A stretch of 64,000 bases of DNA. Origin: Actinacidiphila oryziradicis (lineage in GTDB: Bacteria; Actinomycetota; Actinomycetes; Streptomycetales; Streptomycetaceae). The translations under genes and the position numbers were made by a program. Shown piece after piece: positions 45,704 through 53,684 of this stretch. The stretch covers positions 124,001 through 188,000 of the forward strand of contig NZ_SUMC01000003.1 in assembly GCF_005047355.1 (NCBI RefSeq), read 5' to 3'. Below the pieces are notes generated by a model. The model was given only the letters and a program-made list of their open reading frames with translations, was not told the origin of the DNA and ran no database searches. Position 1 is the stretch's first letter. Every line of letters begins with the position of its first letter.

Positions 45704-45722
45704 TAGAACTGGTATCAGTTCT
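45704..45722. promoter_or_regulatory. KstR-like operator between MBL and aldehyde dehydrogenase genes
   Basis: TAGAACTGGTATCA (45704-45717) fits TnnAACnnGTTnnA with one mismatch; AGAACTG-gtat-CAGTTCT (45705-45722) is an overlapping perfect dyad. It sits between divergent genes. Confidence 0.65.
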
Positions 45723-45778
45723 GAAGCGACGTTATCCTGACGGCGTGTCAGAGAAGGTGTCAGGGAGGGTGCCGGGCC

Positions 45779-47233
45779 ATGACGACCGACCTCATCGAGC
45801 ACGGACAGCTGTTCATCGGCGGGCGATTGGTCGACCCGCTCTCATCCGCCACCATCGAGGTCGTCTCTCCCCATACGGAGCAGATCTTCGGCCGCGTACC
45901 GCACGCCTCCCGCGAGGATGTGGACCGCGCCGTGGCCGAGGCGCGCCGCGCCTTCGACGACGGCCCCTGGCCCCGTACGCCTCTGGACGAACGGATCGCC
46001 GTCGTCACCCGCATCAAGGACGCCATCGCCGCCCGCTACGACGAGATCGGCACCCTCATCAGCCGTGAGAACGGCTCTCCGTACTCCTGGAGCGTCCTCG
46101 CCCAGGCGCTGGGCGCGGTGATGGTGTGGGACGCCGCCATCACCGTGGCCAGGGACTTCGTCTACGAGGAGCGGCGGGCCGGCGCCCTCGGGCCGATCCT
46201 GGTGCGCCGCGAGCCGGTCGGCGTCGTCGCGGCCGTCGTCCCCTGGAACGTCCCGCAGTTCACGGCGGCGGCCAAGCTCGGGCCGGCGCTGCTCAGCGGG
46301 TGCACGGTCATCCTCAAGCCGTCCCCGGAGTCCCCGCTCGACGCGTACATCCTCGCCGAGATCACCCGCGAGGCCGGGCTGCCGGACGGGGTTCTCTCGG
46401 TCCTCCCCGCCGACCGCGAGGTCAGCGAGTACCTCGTGGGCCACCCCGGAGTCGACAAGATCTCCTTCACCGGTTCGGTCGCGGCCGGCAAGCGCGTCAT
46501 GGAGGTCGCGGCACGTCACCTGACACGGGTCACCCTTGAGCTGGGCGGCAAGTCCGCAGCGGTGATCCTGCCGGACGCGGACCTGGAGTCCGCCGTCCCC
46601 GGCATCGTCCAGGCCGCCTGGATGAACAACGGCCAGGCCTGCGTCGCCCAGACCCGTATCCTCGCGCCTCGCGCCAACTACGACGAGATCGCCGAGCGCT
46701 TCGCCGCCGCAGCTTCCGCTCTGGTGGTGGGGGACCCCCTCGACCCGGCCACCCAGGTCGGCCCGCTCGTCGCCAGGCGCCAGCAGCAGCGCTCGTTCGA
46801 CTACATAGCCATCGGGCAGCAGGAAGGCGCCAAGGTCCTTATGGGCGGCGGCCGTCCGGCGGGCCTGGAGACCGGCTGGTATGTCGAGCCGACGCTCCTC
46901 GGCGACGTCAGCAATACGATGCGGATCGCCCGCGAGGAGATCTTCGGGCCGGTCATCTGCCTGCTCCCGTACGAGGACGAGGCGGAGGCGGTGCGTATCG
47001 CCAACGACTCCGACTACGGACTGTCGGGGAGCGTCTGGGCGGCGGATGTGGAGCACGGCATCGACATCGCCCGCCGGGTGCGCACCGGTACGTACTCCGT
47101 CAACACCTTCAGCCTCGACATGCTCGGCCCCTTCGGAGGCTACAAGAACTCCGGGCTCGGGCGGGAGTTCGGCCCCGAGGGCTACGGCGAGTACCTGGAG
47201 CACAAGATGATCCACCTCCCGGCGGGGGCCTAG
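45779..47233 (+). CDS. Aldehyde dehydrogenase in the steroid block
   Basis: 484 residues. NAD site and catalysis: VAAVVPWNVPQFTAAAKLGP, ISFTGSVAAGKRVMEVA, Glu in VTLELGGKSAAVILP, nucleophile Cys in MNNGQACVAQTRIL, EEIFGPVICLLPY and FGGYKNSGLGREFG. A complete class I-type ALDH. In this setting it would oxidise the side-chain aldehyde produced by the P450 to the acid. ATG 45779, four nt before which the ferredoxin-linked operon starts; ferredoxin follows after 4 nt. Confidence 0.93.
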   Translation: MTTDLIEHGQLFIGGRLVDPLSSATIEVVSPHTEQIFGRVPHASREDVDRAVAEARRAFDDGPWPRTPLDERIAVVTRIKDAIAARYDEIGTLISRENGSPYSWSVLAQALGAVMVWDAAITVARDFVYEERRAGALGPILVRREPVGVVAAVVPWNVPQFTAAAKLGPALLSGCTVILKPSPESPLDAYILAEITREAGLPDGVLSVLPADREVSEYLVGHPGVDKISFTGSVAAGKRVMEVAARHLTRVTLELGGKSAAVILPDADLESAVPGIVQAAWMNNGQACVAQTRILAPRANYDEIAERFAAAASALVVGDPLDPATQVGPLVARRQQQRSFDYIAIGQQEGAKVLMGGGRPAGLETGWYVEPTLLGDVSNTMRIAREEIFGPVICLLPYEDEAEAVRIANDSDYGLSGSVWAADVEHGIDIARRVRTGTYSVNTFSLDMLGPFGGYKNSGLGREFGPEGYGEYLEHKMIHLPAGA

Positions 47234-47237
47234 CCGG

Positions 47238-47471
47238 ATGGGCGACCGCTGGCACATCGAGGTCGACCACTCCGTCTGTATCGGCTCCGGCATGTGCGTC
47301 AACGCCGCGCCGCTCGGCTTCCGGCTGGACGCCGCCCGGCAGTCGCATCCTCGTGCCGCAGACGCGGATGCCGGCGAGGCGGTGCTGGCGGCGGCGGAGG
47401 GGTGCCCGGTGGAGGCGATCGCGATCACGCTGGCCGATACCGGGGAGCCGGTGTTCCCGCCGGAGGAGTAG
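47238..47471 (+). CDS. [3Fe-4S] ferredoxin
   Basis: 77 residues. Cluster ligands CIGSGMC (C-x5-C) and GCPVEAI, the arrangement of P450-partner 3Fe-4S ferredoxins. IEVDHSVCIGSGMCVNAAPL and the acidic end are typical. It is 4 nt downstream of the aldehyde dehydrogenase gene and probably serves the CYP125-like P450. The TAG stop coincides with the terminus of a MITE, so the last residues (PPEE) may have been truncated by the insertion. Confidence 0.92.
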   Translation: MGDRWHIEVDHSVCIGSGMCVNAAPLGFRLDAARQSHPRAADADAGEAVLAAAEGCPVEAIAITLADTGEPVFPPEE

Positions 47472-47613
47472 GGCCTGTCCGGCGGATCACGAACGGCTCT
47501 TCGCGGCCGCGTGCCCGGTGCGGAGCAGCTGATGTCCCAGCAGCCTCCCCCAGCCTTCGGCCGGGAGGTGCCCCCAGCGCGGCGGGCGCCCCATGATCCG
47601 CCGGACAGGCCCT
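47470..47613. mobile_element. MITE-like element copy 2
   Basis: 144 bp, 20-bp perfect terminal inverted repeats (AGGGCCTGTCCGGCGGATCA and its complement at 47594-47613). No coding capacity. The left end overlaps the stop codon of the ferredoxin gene; the right end lies 16 nt from the kstR stop. Confidence 0.75.
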
Positions 47614-47628
47614 GGCCCGGCGGGACGT

Positions 47629-48252
47629 TCAGCCGGTGCCGGTGCTGTCGCGGGGGGCGGTGAGGTCTATCAATCTGCAGACGGTCTCGATGTCGATCTT
47701 CACCTGGGCGATGGAGGCCCGTCCCGACAGCCAGGTCACCAGCGCGGAGTGCCAGGTGTGCTCGATGACCCGGACCGCGGAGAGCTGCTGCGCCGTCGGC
47801 GGCCCGGGAAGGCCCATCGCGTCGAGGATGATCGCGGTCGTCAACCGGGACACCGAGTCGACCTCGGGGCTGACGGACCGGTCGGCGAAGGTGAGCGCCC
47901 GCACCATCGCGTCGGCGAGATGCGGCTCGCGCTGGAGCGCGCGGAAGGCCCGCATGAGGGTCTCGGCGACCCGGTCCCCGGGGGAGGCGGAGACCGGCGG
48001 CCGCTTGCGCAGCGCGTCGTGGAGATGGTCGAGCTGGTCCTGCATGGTGGCGACCAGTAGATGGATCTTCGAGGGGAAGTAGCGGTAGAGCGTGCCGAGG
48101 GCGACATTCGACTGCTCGGCGACCTCCCGCATCTGTACGGCGTCGAAGCCGCCCTGGCAGGCCAGCTGGGCACTGGTGTGGAGGATGCGGCCGCGGCGGG
48201 CTGCCTGGCGTTCCGTCAGGGGAAGGGCGGATGGTTTGGATTCTGTAGCCAT
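47629..48252 (-). CDS. kstR: KstR-like TetR-family repressor of steroid degradation
   Basis: 207 residues. The HTH and following helix GFDAVQMREVAEQSNVALGT-LYRYFPSKIHLLVATM agree closely with the mycobacterial KstR segment. The C-terminal part (REPHLADAMVRALTFADRSV, TWHSALVTWLSGRASIAQVK) follows KstR as well. KstR is released from DNA by a steroid CoA thioester. A KstR-type site lies upstream (48369-48382), implying autoregulation, and similar sites lie before the P450/thiolase, MBL/ALDH and hydratase operons. Confidence 0.9.
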   Translation of the reverse strand: MATESKPSALPLTERQAARRGRILHTSAQLACQGGFDAVQMREVAEQSNVALGTLYRYFPSKIHLLVATMQDQLDHLHDALRKRPPVSASPGDRVAETLMRAFRALQREPHLADAMVRALTFADRSVSPEVDSVSRLTTAIILDAMGLPGPPTAQQLSAVRVIEHTWHSALVTWLSGRASIAQVKIDIETVCRLIDLTAPRDSTGTG

Positions 48253-48368
48253 CTGTCCCCGTTTCGTTCTCTTTATGCGGTATGGCCCGCGCCGTGGCGC
48301 GCATCACCCGGTCCGCCGGTTTCGGGCCGACCGGCTGCCGGTAGATTCAACGTCTGGACCGCGCGGTC

Positions 48369-48382
48369 TGAAACTTGTTCTA
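48369..48382. promoter_or_regulatory. KstR-type operator upstream of kstR
   Basis: TGAAACTTGTTCTA fits TnnAACnnGTTnnA exactly. It lies 117 nt before the kstR start codon and 55 nt before the divergent GT4 gene, so it could affect either; autoregulation of kstR is most likely. Confidence 0.65.
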
Positions 48383-48436
48383 GATTAGCGTGAGCGGTTA
48401 CGCTCCGGCGAAAGCGCAGCGAGAAGGGGGCCGGGA

Positions 48437-49786
48437 GTGACGGCTGGGGCCACACATCACGCCGCGCAGCCGCTCCGTATCGCGCTGCTCACGTACAAAG
48501 GGAATCCTTTCTGCGGAGGCCAGGGCGTCTACGTACGCCATCTGTCCCGGGAACTCGCGCGGCTCGGCCACAGCGTCGAGGTGATCGGCGCGCAACCGTA
48601 CCCCGTCCTGGACGCGGAAGCGCTGGGCGGGAGCCTGGACGGCGGCGTGACCCTCACCGAGTTGGCCAGCCTCGACCTCTACCGGCAGCCGGACCCGTTC
48701 CGCACGCCGGGATGGCGCGAGTACCGAGACTGGATCGACGCCCTCGAAGTCGCCACCATGTGGACCGGCGGCTTTCCCGAGCCGCTCACCTTCAGTCTGC
48801 GCGCCCGCCGCCATCTGGCCGCCCGCCGGGGCGAGTTCGACATCGTCCACGACAACCAGACGCTCGGCTACGGGCTGCTCGGCGGCACCGGCGCCATAGG
48901 CGCCCCGCTGGTCACCACCATCCACCACCCCATCACCGTCGACCGGCGGCTGGACCTCGACGCCGCTGCCGGCTGGAAGCGCCGCGCCTCGGTCCGCCGC
49001 TGGTACGGCTTCACAGCGATGCAGAAGCGCGTCGCCCGCCGGCTGCCGGCCGTGCTCACCGTCTCCGGCTCGTCCCGGCAGGAGATCATCGACGACCTGG
49101 CGGTGCCCGAGGACCGGATCCACGTCGTCCACATCGGCGCCGACACCCGGCTCTTCTCGCCGGACCCGTCCGTACCCGAGGTACCGGGGCGGATCGTCAC
49201 CACCTCCAGCGCCGACGTCCCGCTCAAGGGCCTGGTCCACCTCGTCGACGCCCTCGCCAAGCTCCGTACCGAGCACCCCGAGGCACACCTCGTCGTGGTC
49301 GGCCGGCGGGCGGACGACGGGCCGGTCGCCGCCGCCATCGAGCGGTACGGGCTCGCGGGGGCCGTCGAGTTCGTCAAGGGCATCAGCGACGCCGAGTTGG
49401 TCGGCCTCGTGCGCGGCGCCCAGATCGCCTGCGTACCTTCCCTGTACGAGGGGTTCTCGCTGCCCGCCGCCGAGGCCATGGCCACCGGCACCCCGCTCGT
49501 CGCCACCACCGGCGGCGCCATACCCGAGGTCGCCGGACCCGACGGTGAGACCTGCCTCGCGGTGCCCCCCGGCGACGCCGGGGCGCTGGCCGACGCCCTC
49601 GGCCGGCTGCTCGACGACGCCGGGCTGCGCCGCCGGCTGGGCGCAGCCGGCCGTGAGCGGGTGCTGAGCCGCTTCACCTGGGAGCAGGCCGCCATCGGCA
49701 CCGTCGAGCGCTATCGCGCGGCGATCGAGGCGCAAGGCCCCACCCCCGCCCCGACCCTCCGGACGAAAGCTGAGGCCCCGTGCTGA
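48437..49786 (+). CDS. GT4-family glycosyltransferase
   Basis: 449 residues. GT-B fold: N-domain IALLTYKGNPFCGGQGVYVR with Gly-rich GGQGVYVRH, LEVATMWTGGFPEPLTFSLR; C-domain HIGADTRLFSP, TTSSADVPLKGLVHLVDALA and the E-x7-E block SLYEGFSLPAAEAMATGTP. GTG 48437 follows AAGGGGGCCGGGA. It overlaps the methyltransferase by 7 nt, forming a three-gene operon with the toroid protein. Likely makes a modified sugar-lipid or envelope glycan; mycobacteria have a comparable GT4/methyltransferase pair. Sugar and acceptor unknown. Confidence 0.9.
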   Translation: MTAGATHHAAQPLRIALLTYKGNPFCGGQGVYVRHLSRELARLGHSVEVIGAQPYPVLDAEALGGSLDGGVTLTELASLDLYRQPDPFRTPGWREYRDWIDALEVATMWTGGFPEPLTFSLRARRHLAARRGEFDIVHDNQTLGYGLLGGTGAIGAPLVTTIHHPITVDRRLDLDAAAGWKRRASVRRWYGFTAMQKRVARRLPAVLTVSGSSRQEIIDDLAVPEDRIHVVHIGADTRLFSPDPSVPEVPGRIVTTSSADVPLKGLVHLVDALAKLRTEHPEAHLVVVGRRADDGPVAAAIERYGLAGAVEFVKGISDAELVGLVRGAQIACVPSLYEGFSLPAAEAMATGTPLVATTGGAIPEVAGPDGETCLAVPPGDAGALADALGRLLDDAGLRRRLGAAGRERVLSRFTWEQAAIGTVERYRAAIEAQGPTPAPTLRTKAEAPC

Positions 49787-50535
49787 CCGTCGATTTCTCC
49801 CGGTTCCCGCTCGCCCCAGGTGACCGGGTGCTCGACCTCGGCTGCGGCGCCGGCCGCCACGCCTTCGAGTGCTACCGGCGAGGCGCCCAGGTCGTCGCCC
49901 TCGACAGAAACGGCGACGAGATCCGCGAGGTCGCCCGATGGTTCGCCGCGATGGAGGAGGCGGGGGAGGCCCCGGCCGGTGCCACGGCCACCGCCATGGA
50001 GGGTGACGCCCTCAGTCTGCCGTTCCCGGACGACAGCTTCGACCGCGTCATCATCTCCGAGGTCATGGAACACATACCCGACGACAAGGGCGTCCTCGCC
50101 GAGATGGTGCGGGTGCTGCGCCCCGGCGGCCTCATCGCGATCACCGTGCCCCGATATCTTCCCGAGAAGATCTGCTGGGCGCTCTCCGACGCGTACCACG
50201 AGGTCGAGGGCGGCCACATCCGCATCTACCGCGGCGACGAACTCCTCGGCAAGATCCGCGAGGCCGGGCTCCGCCCGTACGGCACCCACCACGCGCACGG
50301 CCTGCACTCCCCGTACTGGTGGATCAAATGCGCCGTCGGCGTCGACAACGACCAGGCGCTGCCGGTGAAGCTTTACCACCAGCTCCTCGTGTGGGACATC
50401 ATGAAGAAGCCGCTGGCCACCCGGGTCGCCGAACAGGCTCTCAACCCCCTCATCGGCAAGAGCTTCGTCGCCTACGCGGCCAAGCCGCACACCGCCAAGC
50501 CCCTCGCCCCCGAGGCGGAGGCCGAGGCAGAGTGA
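49780..50535 (+). CDS. Class I SAM-dependent methyltransferase
   Basis: 251 residues. Motif I RVLDLGCGAGRHAFECYRRG, motif II-like ALDRNGDEIREVARWFA, LPFPDDSFDRVIISEVMEHI and LRPGGLIAITVPRYLPEK. Begins at GTG 49780, overlapping the GT4 stop by 7 nt, and its own TGA overlaps the next gene by GTGA. Methyltransfer to the glycosylated product of the operon is the natural guess. Confidence 0.9.
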   Translation: MLTVDFSRFPLAPGDRVLDLGCGAGRHAFECYRRGAQVVALDRNGDEIREVARWFAAMEEAGEAPAGATATAMEGDALSLPFPDDSFDRVIISEVMEHIPDDKGVLAEMVRVLRPGGLIAITVPRYLPEKICWALSDAYHEVEGGHIRIYRGDELLGKIREAGLRPYGTHHAHGLHSPYWWIKCAVGVDNDQALPVKLYHQLLVWDIMKKPLATRVAEQALNPLIGKSFVAYAAKPHTAKPLAPEAEAEAE

Positions 50536-51635
50536 CCGCGTTCAGCCGCGGGCCCGACCGCACCGAGCACCTCATCCTGCCCGGCGTGCTCACCGCCGAA
50601 CAGGCGGACCGGACCGTTGCCGCGATCGCCGCCATCCAGCGCCCTGACGGCGCCATACCCTGGTTCGACGGCGGACACCTCGACCCCTGGGACCACGTCG
50701 AGGCCGCCATGGCGCTCGACGCCGGGGACGAGCACGAGCGCGCCGAGGCCGCCTACCGCTGGCTCGCCGACCACCAGAACCCGGACGGCTCCTGGTACGC
50801 CGCCTACTCGTACGCCGAAGGCCACGACGGCGAGCCCACCAACCGCGCCCGCGAGACCAACTTCTGCGCCTACATCGCCGTAGGCATCTGGCACCACTAC
50901 CTCGCCACCGGCGATGACACCTTCCTCGAACACATGTGGCCGGTGATCCACTCCGCCGTCGAGTTCGTCCTGGAACTCCGGCTCCCCGGCGGCGAGATCG
51001 CCTGGAAGCGCGACGACGACGGAACGTATCCCCCCGAGGCCCTCCTCACCGGCTCCTCCTCCATCTACCAGGCGCTGCGCTGCGCCCTCGCCATCGCCGA
51101 ACACCGCGAGGACCCCCAGCCGGACTGGGAACTCGCCACCGGTTCCCTCGGCCACGCCGTCCAGTACCACCCCGAGCGGTTCCTCGACAAGGACCGCTAT
51201 TCCATGGACTGGTACTACCCGGTGCTGGGGGGCGCCCTCCGTGGCCCGGCGGCCAAGCAACGCATAGAGGCGTCCTGGGACCGCTTCGTCGTCCCCGGCC
51301 TCGGTGTGCGCTGCGTACTGCCCAACCCCTGGGTCACCGGTGGCGAGAGCGCCGAACTCGCCCTGGCCCTGTGGGCCATGGGCGAGTCGGACCGTGCCGT
51401 CCAGATCCTCGCCGACATCCAGCATCTGCGTTCCGACGAGGACGGCATGTACTGGACCGGCTACGTCTTCGACGACGACGCCGTCTGGCCCCGGGAGCGC
51501 ACCTCCTGGACCGCCGCCGCGCTGTTGCTTGCGGTGGCCGCCCTCGGGGGGGACGAGGCGACCACCGCCGTCTTCGGCGGCGAACGGCTGCCGGTCGGGC
51601 TGGCGCCCGACGCCGCGGGGTGCTGTCAGGCGTGA
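50532..51635 (+). CDS. Alpha/alpha-toroid protein (prenyltransferase/squalene-cyclase-like)
   Basis: 367 residues. Repeats of the type IAAIQRPDGAIPWFDGG and WLADHQNPDGSWYAAYSYAE resemble QW-type repeats of alpha/alpha-toroid proteins, and VHSAVEFVLELRLPGGEIAW, MDWYYPVLGGALRGPAAKQR and GESAELALALWAMGESDRA continue the barrel. No DxDD cyclase motif is visible, so cyclase activity is doubtful; glycan binding or hydrolysis is possible. GTG 50532 forms a GTGA overlap with the methyltransferase. Third gene of the operon. Confidence 0.78.
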   Translation: MTAFSRGPDRTEHLILPGVLTAEQADRTVAAIAAIQRPDGAIPWFDGGHLDPWDHVEAAMALDAGDEHERAEAAYRWLADHQNPDGSWYAAYSYAEGHDGEPTNRARETNFCAYIAVGIWHHYLATGDDTFLEHMWPVIHSAVEFVLELRLPGGEIAWKRDDDGTYPPEALLTGSSSIYQALRCALAIAEHREDPQPDWELATGSLGHAVQYHPERFLDKDRYSMDWYYPVLGGALRGPAAKQRIEASWDRFVVPGLGVRCVLPNPWVTGGESAELALALWAMGESDRAVQILADIQHLRSDEDGMYWTGYVFDDDAVWPRERTSWTAAALLLAVAALGGDEATTAVFGGERLPVGLAPDAAGCCQA

Positions 51636-51699
51636 CAGCAGTCGCCGGCGCGGTCGCCGGGCGGGTGTGGTGTCTGTGTTGTCGCGCTGGGAGCGGGTA

Positions 51700-51987
51700 T
51701 TAGGCGCGGTTGACGCGGCCGGCCAGCACATGGCCGATGAACAGGTAAACCACCGCGGGCAGGCCGTAGTTGAGGACGGTGCGCAGCCAGGCCTCATTCG
51801 GTGTGAACAGGCCACGGGACCATCCCGAGAGCCAGTTGGCGGCGCGATGGATGAAGTTGACCAGCTCGTTGGCCTGGTTGGCGTCGAGGAGATACATCAC
51901 GATCCACACACCCAGGATGAGCGCCGCGGCGTCGGCGATGATCGCGATGGTGGTTGCTGCATGGTTCCCGCCGTATCGTCTGGACAT
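51700..51987 (-). CDS. Small membrane protein (two helices)
   Basis: 95 residues. Helices AATTIAIIADAAALILGVWIV-MYLL and TVLNYGLPAVVYLFIGHVLA frame a polar middle (NELVNFIHRAANWLSGWSRG). The arrangement recalls small actinobacterial membrane proteins near morphology genes. ATG 51987 has a weak RBS. No family recognised. It lies downstream of a remnant gene on the same strand. Confidence 0.65.
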   Translation of the reverse strand: MSRRYGGNHAATTIAIIADAAALILGVWIVMYLLDANQANELVNFIHRAANWLSGWSRGLFTPNEAWLRTVLNYGLPAVVYLFIGHVLAGRVNRA

Positions 51988-52071
51988 GCCTGGCGTCTTG
52001 CCTCGATAAAGTGTTTGAAACTCTGCCCGCGCATAGCTGATAGCTGCCGCTGCGGCTGTCCAGCCGTGCGG

Positions 52072-52400
52072 TCAGTACGCGACTGCGACCGCCTGCCCGA
52101 GCGTCGCCGGATCGTCCAGCGCGGCGAGCATCGCATGGGCCGTATCGGCGCGCGAGATCGAGTAGTCGCGCGGCACATTCCCGCCGACGACGCTCCGGTA
52201 TCCGCCGGCACTGCGTGGTGCTGCGCCGGATCTCGTCCTCCATCGCGGCCAGGTCCGCGTACGCGTCCCGCAGCAGGGCACTGAAGACGGCAGCACAATG
52301 CGGCGGTTTGCAAAGCTCTCGCCCTCCGGCACCGGGCCGACTGGCACCACCGCGCTCACCGCCACGAAGCGGCGTACGCCGGTGGCTGCCGATACGCGGC
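52072..52400 (-). pseudogene. NAD(P)H-binding oxidoreductase remnant
   Basis: On the minus strand, GVRRFVAVSAVVPVGPVPEG and SFANRRIVLPSS occur in one frame. A shifted frame gives DAYADLAAMEDEIRRSTTQ, and the last stretch YSISRADTAHAMLAALDDPA ends at TGA 52072. These are pieces of an NAD(P)H-binding atypical SDR. The N-terminal Rossmann loop is missing (the fragment begins at the stop of the preceding gene), and the segment after the TTQ has an internal deletion. Not functional. Confidence 0.75.
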
Positions 52401-53384
52401 TCAGCTGTTGAGTTCGGCGAGCACGCGCATTGTGTGCCGGTCGGGCGCGGTCACCAGGAGGTCGGTGACCGGCCCCGCCCGCCACGCCGCCAGCCGCTCG
52501 GCGATCCGCTCACGCGGCCCGACCAGGGAGATCTCGTCCGCGAAAGCGTCCGGGACGGCCAGCACCGCCTCTTCCTTGCGGCCGTCCAGGAAGAGTGCCT
52601 GAATGTGCCGCGCTTCCTCCTCGTACCCCATCCGGGCCATCAGGTCGGCGTGGAAGTTGCGGCCCCGCGTCCCCATTCCGCCGATGTAGAAGCCCAGCAT
52701 CGCCTTCACCGCCAGCAGCCCCTCCGCCGGGTCGTCGCAGACCTTCGCCCGCACCATGGGCGCGATGACGAAGTCCTTCGGCGTGTCGGCGAGCGACGCC
52801 TCGTACACGCCGGTGCGCAGCGGCGACCAGTACAGCGGCATCCAGCCGTCCGCGATGCGGGTGGTCTGCGCGATGTTCCTGGGGCCCTCCGCGCCCAGCA
52901 GTATGGGCAGGTCGGCGCGGAGCGGGTGGGTGATCGATCTCAGTGGCTTGCCGAGGCCGGTACCGTCGGGCCCCTCGTACGGGCGGCTGCGCTCGCGGCG
53001 CAGCACCTGCCGGATGTCCGCCACGTACTCGCGGGTCGCGGTGAGCGGGCTCTTGGGGAACGGGCGGCCGTACCAGCCCTCGACCACCTGCGGTCCGGAC
53101 AGGCCGAGTCCGAGCATCACCCGGCCGCCGGAGAGGTGGTCCAGGGTCAGCGCGTGCATCGCGGTGGCGGCAGGGGTGCGGGCGGCCATCTGCGCGATGC
53201 CGGTGCCGAGCTTGATACGGCTGGTGTGCGCCGCGAGCCAGGTCAGCGGCGTAAAGGCGTCCGAGCCCCAGGCCTCGGCGGTCCATACGGAGTCGTAGCC
53301 GAGCCGTTCGGCTTCCCGCGCGAGTGCGACGTGATCCGGGTCGGGCCCGCGGCCCCAGTATCCGAGTGCCAGTCCGAGCCGCAT
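52401..53384 (-). CDS. LLM-class F420-dependent oxidoreductase
   Basis: 327 residues. Luciferase-like TIM barrel: LGLALGYWGRGPDPDHVALA, REAERLGYDSVWTAEAWGSD, LGTGIAQMAARTPAATAMHA, GRVMLGLGLSGPQVVEGWYG. The pattern fits F420 rather than FMN. ATG 53384 has GGGAGGA 6 nt upstream. A 13-bp dyad lies just upstream in the leader. Such enzymes occur in mycobacterial steroid clusters, so a role in the neighbouring steroid blocks is possible but unsupported by an operator. Confidence 0.9.
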   Translation of the reverse strand: MRLGLALGYWGRGPDPDHVALAREAERLGYDSVWTAEAWGSDAFTPLTWLAAHTSRIKLGTGIAQMAARTPAATAMHALTLDHLSGGRVMLGLGLSGPQVVEGWYGRPFPKSPLTATREYVADIRQVLRRERSRPYEGPDGTGLGKPLRSITHPLRADLPILLGAEGPRNIAQTTRIADGWMPLYWSPLRTGVYEASLADTPKDFVIAPMVRAKVCDDPAEGLLAVKAMLGFYIGGMGTRGRNFHADLMARMGYEEEARHIQALFLDGRKEEAVLAVPDAFADEISLVGPRERIAERLAAWRAGPVTDLLVTAPDRHTMRVLAELNS

Positions 53385-53392
53385 GGAGTCCT

Positions 53393-53425
53393 CCCGCCTG
53401 GCTGACGAACCATCAGCCAGGCGGG
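53393..53425. promoter_or_regulatory. 13-bp inverted repeat in the leader of the LLM gene
   Basis: CCCGCCTGGCTGA and TCAGCCAGGCGGG are perfect arms around CGAACCA, 9 nt upstream of the start codon, just outside the RBS. It could be an operator or an RBS-masking hairpin. Confidence 0.6.
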
Positions 53426-53479
53426 ACTGTACGACAACAGCCCCTCGCCCGGAAGAGGAGGCGGCTTGTGCCGGCCGCG

Positions 53480-53684
53480 CTAGGGCCTGTCCGGCCGATC
53501 TCCGTGGGAGAAGGAGGGGGGTCTGGCGCCTGTGATCGCAAGGCGGAGGAGGGAGGCGACGCGATGGGGGTCCCCCCTGCTCGAGCGGAGCCGAGAGCTT
53601 GGGGGAGTCGTCGACTGACGACAACGCCGCGAGCGCTGGTGCCAGACCCCGCGACGCCGCGGAGATCGGCCGGACAGGCCCTAG
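53480..53684. mobile_element. MITE-like element copy 3
   Basis: 205 bp, 25-bp perfect terminal inverted repeats (beginning CTAGGGCCTGTCCGGCC), with TA at both outer edges, consistent with a 2-bp target duplication. A second internal inverted pair (GGGGTCTGGCGCC / GGTGCCAGACCCC, one mismatch) means that most of it can fold. No coding capacity. The right end carries the TAG stop codon of the membrane gene 53681-54532. Confidence 0.8.
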
